Assembly: GCF_000012825.1 (NCBI RefSeq)
Contig: NC_009614.1
Span: 1,178,001-1,242,000 of the forward strand
DNA: 64,000 bases
Source of the DNA: Phocaeicola vulgatus ATCC 8482
Lineage (GTDB): Bacteria; Bacteroidota; Bacteroidia; Bacteroidales; Bacteroidaceae
Direction of reading: 5' to 3'
Of this stretch, positions 60,855 to 64,000 are shown one piece after another. The translations under genes and the position numbers were made by a program. The notes below the pieces were generated by a model that had not been told where the DNA came from, searched no databases, and worked only from the letters and a program-made list of their open reading frames with translations. Numbering within the stretch: the stretch's first letter is position 1; each line of letters opens with the position of its first letter.

Positions 60855-61298
60855 TCAGTAATGTGCATTGTCTTTCTCTCCTTTCTTTTCCTTGAGTATG
60901 GAAATGCCACCCGCAATGAACTGCAGCAGATACATTACCGACAGAACGGTTGAGAATAGCTTGAAACGGTTGCACTCCTCATTCAGAAAAAATAAACAAA
61001 TGAAAAGACTTATCATTACTGAAGAGGAAAGCATCGCCAAAGGGGTATAGAGTATCCTTGGATACCTTACCGGACTTATCGCTGAAAGAAGAATTCCGAC
61101 CCCCGTATACAAAGCGGAACTGCCCGATGTGAAAAGTACCTGTTCGTATACAGGAAGTTCCCGGAAAAAACAGGTGAAGTGAAAAAAGGTCGGGTACAGC
61201 ATAAAAGTACACCCCAAGAGGCAAATAAGGATCTTGACATAAGCGGGACCTATTTCAAGATCCTTGAGCAACTGATTGAGATTTGTATTCATAAGCAA
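60855..61298 (-). CDS. Four-helix membrane protein, antisense copy 2
   Basis: 147 aa, four predicted helices, paralogous to the protein at 58,970: LNQLLKDLEIGPAYVKILIC and LLGCTFMLYPTFFHFTCFFR. It diverges from traN with a 46-bp gap holding a minus-strand -7 element TATCTTTG. Two retained copies with separate promoters argue that the product is used. Confidence 0.7.
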   Translation of the reverse strand: MLMNTNLNQLLKDLEIGPAYVKILICLLGCTFMLYPTFFHFTCFFRELPVYEQVLFTSGSSALYTGVGILLSAISPVRYPRILYTPLAMLSSSVMISLFICLFFLNEECNRFKLFSTVLSVMYLLQFIAGGISILKEKKGEKDNAHY

Positions 61299-61318
61299 AC
61301 AACTTTAAAATTAGCATA

Positions 61319-61326
61319 CAAAGATA
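61319..61326 (-). promoter_or_regulatory. -7 element of the antisense membrane gene, copy 2
   Basis: TATCTTTG on the minus strand, 21 bp before the start at 61,298. Confidence 0.5.
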
Positions 61327-61344
61327 TAGAATTGAAAGAAAACC

Positions 61345-62499
61345 ATGAAACCGAACAGAATTTACATAACAGGACTGTTCCTGTCCGTTTTCCTTTCAGG
61401 GAAAGCCCAGAGGATCGAGGAGCTTCCGGCAGTGCCCCTTCAGATCGGGTACGAGAAGACCCTGCACCTGATATTCCCTACCGAGGTGAAGTATTACAGT
61501 ATCGGCGGTGACTATGTCATCGGTGAGAAAGTCGGGAACTGCCCGGAGATCATACGCCTGAAAGCGGCCGAGGAGAATTTCCCGGGTGAGACTACCCTGT
61601 CGGTGGTGACAGCCGACACGAAGTTCTACTCCTATGCCATCAGCTATAACGCCCACCCGGTGGAGAGCTATGTGCGTGTGGACGGCCAGGCACCCGCGCC
61701 CCATACACTGCCGGTGGGAAAGGACAGGCAGATGTTCCTCATTTTCCCGGCCGGAATCACCTATGTGGACTATGGCAGTACAAATGTGGAGGTTGAAAAG
61801 GCCGAGGGAGTGGACAACATCCTGGCAGTGAAAGCCACCGGAGAGTTTACGGAAGACACGAACATCTCGGCAGTGGTCGAAGGGGGGAAATTCTACACTT
61901 TCAATCTCCATTATGCCCCTTTCCCGGAACGTTTCAGCTTTGTCATTGACAAGGAAAAGACGCAAAGGGTGGCCATCCTTGACGAGAGGGAACGGTCAAG
62001 CGAACAGAAGGAAAGGATCAGGCAGGCAATCTCGAAGAGGATTCCCCTGGACCTGGGACTGAAGGACAAGAACGCCGGCATGGAGTTCGAGGTCGGAAAC
62101 ATCTTCATCGACGGGGACATCCTGCTGCTGCGAATGACGCTGACAAACCGCACACAGATAGGCTATACGACGGATTTCATGCGGTTCTATATCCAGGATG
62201 CAAAGATTCACAAGAAGACGGCGGTGCAGCAGATCGAGCAGAACATCCTGTTCGCTTTCGACTACCCGGAGGAGATACCTGCACATGAGAGCCGGACGTT
62301 CACGGTGGCCATGAACAAGTTTACCATTCCTGACAAGAAAAGGCTCATCATCGAGATCCAGGAGAGAAACGGCGGCCGGCACTTTCTGTACAAACTTAAA
62401 AACAAGTCACTTCTGGGAGCGGAGGAAGTGTTCAGAAGCCTGCAGGAGCAGAAAACGGAAGATGAAGCGGACAGGATATTAAGGAGGATATCCAGATGA
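61345..62499 (+). CDS. traN: Conjugal transfer protein TraN (DUF4138, VirB9-like)
   Basis: 384-aa exported protein: signal segment ITGLFLSVFLSGKAQ, then beta-rich DUF4138 region (TLHLIFPTEVKYYSIGGDYV, MFLIFPAGITYVDYGS) and a C-terminal part FAFDYPEEIPAHESRTFTVA. TraN is the VirB9-type outer-membrane-core component of Bacteroides conjugation systems. Its 5' end is duplicated at 59,499. Overlaps the M23 gene by 4 bp. Confidence 0.9.
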   Translation: MKPNRIYITGLFLSVFLSGKAQRIEELPAVPLQIGYEKTLHLIFPTEVKYYSIGGDYVIGEKVGNCPEIIRLKAAEENFPGETTLSVVTADTKFYSYAISYNAHPVESYVRVDGQAPAPHTLPVGKDRQMFLIFPAGITYVDYGSTNVEVEKAEGVDNILAVKATGEFTEDTNISAVVEGGKFYTFNLHYAPFPERFSFVIDKEKTQRVAILDERERSSEQKERIRQAISKRIPLDLGLKDKNAGMEFEVGNIFIDGDILLLRMTLTNRTQIGYTTDFMRFYIQDAKIHKKTAVQQIEQNILFAFDYPEEIPAHESRTFTVAMNKFTIPDKKRLIIEIQERNGGRHFLYKLKNKSLLGAEEVFRSLQEQKTEDEADRILRRISR

Positions 62500-63056
62500 A
62501 ACTGCTGATGCTCATATTGTTCTTCCCCTTTTCTTTCGAGGGGGAAAACGGAAGGGAACTGCTCGATACGGCACTGGAAAAATGCAGCCGTCTGGAAAGC
62601 CTGGAAGCTTGCCGGGACATACTTTACCGGTACGGGGTGGCAGACAGGCTCCCTCTGTCATGTCCCCTGAAAGACAAGTTCAGGATAAGCAGCCCGTATG
62701 GAGGCAGGATTCATCCCATAACGGGAAAACATAGTTTTCATTCGGGAGTCGATATGGCGGTGGAGCTGGCCGCACCGGTCCATGCCACCGCTTCCGGTAC
62801 GGTCGTTTTCGCAGGAAGGAAGGGAGGCTATGGAAGATGCGTCATCATACGGCATTCCTACGGCTTTGAAACGCTTTACGCACATCTGGCAGCTTACTAT
62901 ACGACGGAGGGCAAAAAGCTCGGGAAAGGGGCTGTTATCGGCTTTGCCGGGAGCACGGGCAGAAGCACAGGCTATCATCTGCATTATGAGATAAGAAAGA
63001 ACGGTAGAACTATAAAACCATACTGGTATGGATATGACAATTCAGGAAGAGATTGA
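62496..63056 (+). CDS. M23 family peptidoglycan endopeptidase
   Basis: 186-aa exported protein with a short signal (KLLMLILFFPFSFEGE). The M23 (LytM) zinc site is complete: HSGVDMAV near residue 87 supplies HxxxD and GYHLHYEI near 168 supplies HxH. It cuts peptide cross-links in the cell wall. Translationally coupled to traN, so it probably opens peptidoglycan for the mating channel, the role lytic transglycosylases play in other systems. Confidence 0.88.
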   Translation: MKLLMLILFFPFSFEGENGRELLDTALEKCSRLESLEACRDILYRYGVADRLPLSCPLKDKFRISSPYGGRIHPITGKHSFHSGVDMAVELAAPVHATASGTVVFAGRKGGYGRCVIIRHSYGFETLYAHLAAYYTTEGKKLGKGAVIGFAGSTGRSTGYHLHYEIRKNGRTIKPYWYGYDNSGRD

Positions 63057-63369
63057 ACAGCTTGTATTAAGATGCATCGCCGCCGACGGGCTGAAGGCAT
63101 GCCCGAAGGATATTTCCTTTCTTGAGAAATACAGGCTGAAGAACCTGTACTTCCTCTCCGTGAGGTATCGGATGGAAGGAACTGACTGCCCGGAACTTGA
63201 CCGGAGGGCGGAGGGGCTGATCAGATGGAACATTTATTCCACGGATTTCCCGCTCCTTCGCCGGGTGTATGCCAGGGAGGGAAAGGAGGCGTTGATGAGA
63301 TGCCTGTACCTGGAGGAGGGGTATTTCCGCAGATTCCTGGAACAGACCGGACTGGAGGAGAGGATATGA
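63028..63369 (+). CDS. Hypothetical element protein
   Basis: 113-aa mostly helical cytosolic protein (TIQEEIEQLVLRCIAADGLK, LYLEEGYFRRFLEQTGL). No family recognised. It overlaps the M23 gene by 29 bp and the next gene by 4 bp, so it is coupled within the operon. Start at 63,028 or 63,034. Confidence 0.6.
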   Translation: MDMTIQEEIEQLVLRCIAADGLKACPKDISFLEKYRLKNLYFLSVRYRMEGTDCPELDRRAEGLIRWNIYSTDFPLLRRVYAREGKEALMRCLYLEEGYFRRFLEQTGLEERI

Positions 63370-63644
63370 CGAGCCTTTCCGTTGTCAGCTACATAGAACG
63401 GATCAACCGGATGTACAGGCTGATCCGAAAGGAAAGTACCGGCAGCCGTGCGGAACTGGCCGGCAGGATGCGGGTGAGTGAACGGACCGTCAGCAACTAC
63501 CTGGAGGAACTCCGGCTGATGGGGGCTGACATAAGGTTCAGCAAGACACGCAATACTTATTATTTTTTCAACCGGTTCGTGCTTTATGCGACGTTCGAAG
63601 CCCGCATCGATGCCGACGTGCTGGACGATAAGAAAAAGAAATGA
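63366..63644 (+). CDS. Helix-turn-helix regulator, HTH_11-like
   Basis: 92-aa protein whose residues about 10-60 form a winged helix: INRMYRLIRKESTGSRAELA then GRMRVSERTVSNYLEELRLM, the DeoR/HTH_11 pattern of sequence-specific DNA binding. The C-terminus ends DVLDDKKKK. It is the last of the coupled genes behind traN and may control the operon or the lipoprotein gene that follows. Confidence 0.7.
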   Translation: MTSLSVVSYIERINRMYRLIRKESTGSRAELAGRMRVSERTVSNYLEELRLMGADIRFSKTRNTYYFFNRFVLYATFEARIDADVLDDKKKK

Positions 63645-63683
63645 TACATACAATTATAATAAACCTTTAAAAAAGAATGAAGT

Positions 63684-64000
63684 ATGAAACAAGTTAAATT
63701 TTTACTGTTGGCGGCGTTCGTGGCCATGTTCACAGGCTGCCAGAATGAGGAGATAATGGAACAGGATTCTGAAAAGGACGAACCGGTCCCTACCGGTGAT
63801 ACACGTATCATCATCGAAGGCGAGGGGATGCTGGAAACCTCAGCCCGCTCTTCAGACGGAAGGGTTGATTTTACCGGGGGGTATGCCACTGGAGCAGGAC
63901 TGTATGACGGACGCAAAAATGTTCCTGTTGAAGCCCATCCTGATGCAGGATATGAGGTGAACTATTTTTATGGAGGGCCGGCTAATCAACCTAAGAAATA
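63684..64000 (+). CDS. Lipoprotein with B-repeat-like start (cut by window end)
   Basis: 105 visible residues: MKQVKFLLLAAFVAMFTGCQ with lipobox cysteine at residue 19, then an acidic spacer and FTGGYATGAGLYDGRKNVPV followed by EAHPDAGYEVNYFYGGP. The TGAGLYD...GYE...(W/F)Y pattern matches the B-repeat-like part of the fimbrillin at 49,658. The gene continues beyond the window. Likely a surface adhesin of the element. Confidence 0.7.
   Translation, partial: MKQVKFLLLAAFVAMFTGCQNEEIMEQDSEKDEPVPTGDTRIIIEGEGMLETSARSSDGRVDFTGGYATGAGLYDGRKNVPVEAHPDAGYEVNYFYGGPANQPKK

Overview
The window looks like a chromosome segment of a gut Bacteroidota species, most likely Bacteroides or Phocaeicola. Three things point there: many promoter elements of the Bacteroides type (-7 box TAnnTTTG), FimA/Mfa-type fimbrillin lipoproteins with their assembly genes, and a Bacteroides-type (CTnDOT-like) conjugation operon. 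No rRNA, tRNA or CRISPR array was recognised.

Region 1 (1-10,015) is ordinary core genome: pyruvate kinase, type II dehydroquinase, a XerD-type recombinase, an abundant-looking OmpA/TPR lipoprotein, a thioredoxin-fold lipoprotein without active-site cysteines, a YifB/ComM-type ATPase and methionyl-tRNA synthetase. Region 2 (10,097-21,337) is a surface-glycan cluster: flippase, acyltransferase, a fucosyltransferase-like gene on the opposite strand, a cytidylyltransferase-aminotransferase fusion, an opine-dehydrogenase-like enzyme, a LicD transferase and four glycosyltransferases. Together the fusion, dehydrogenase and LicD suggest decoration of a glycan with a phospho-amino-alcohol. Region 3 (21,363-25,504) is a large YfhO membrane protein, the mtnN-luxS pair (activated methyl cycle, AI-2) and rpsO.

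Region 4 (25,600-38,756) is a complete Mfa/Fim-type fimbrial locus on the minus strand: DUF3575 protein, DUF3868-type OmpA/TPR protein, major fimbrillin, Mfa2-type anchor, a further fimbrillin, a large tip-like fimbrillin and two small paralogous proteins. The major fimbrillin is split by a complete IS66-family element (31,444-33,814) with 26-bp inverted repeats and an 8-bp target duplication; precise loss of the element would restore an in-frame 565-aa protein. The intergenic DNA holds repeated dyads shared by three promoters and a nested inverted repeat.

Region 5 (39,157-64,000) has visibly more GC-rich coding sequence and is part of an integrative conjugative element that runs past the right edge. 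It starts near a signal-peptide-only ORF and an IS21-like IstA remnant. It then carries two DUF4373 replication-type proteins, a Toprim primase-like protein, small conserved proteins, an AT-rich cargo islet, a second fimbrial cluster (DUF3575, OmpA/TPR lipoprotein, DUF5119/Mfa2-like, three fimbrillin-type lipoproteins) and, 7 bp further, tra genes E, F, G, I, J, K, M and N plus an M23 peptidase. Between traM and traN lies a tandemly duplicated accessory module: a deoxyribosyltransferase-like enzyme, a family of 55-61-aa single-pass membrane proteins, two antisense four-helix membrane proteins and a 5' fragment of traN. I consider this module and the fimbrial-tra fusion the most interesting parts of the window. 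Relaxase, coupling protein, TraL, TraO/TraQ, integrase and element ends were not seen and could lie outside.
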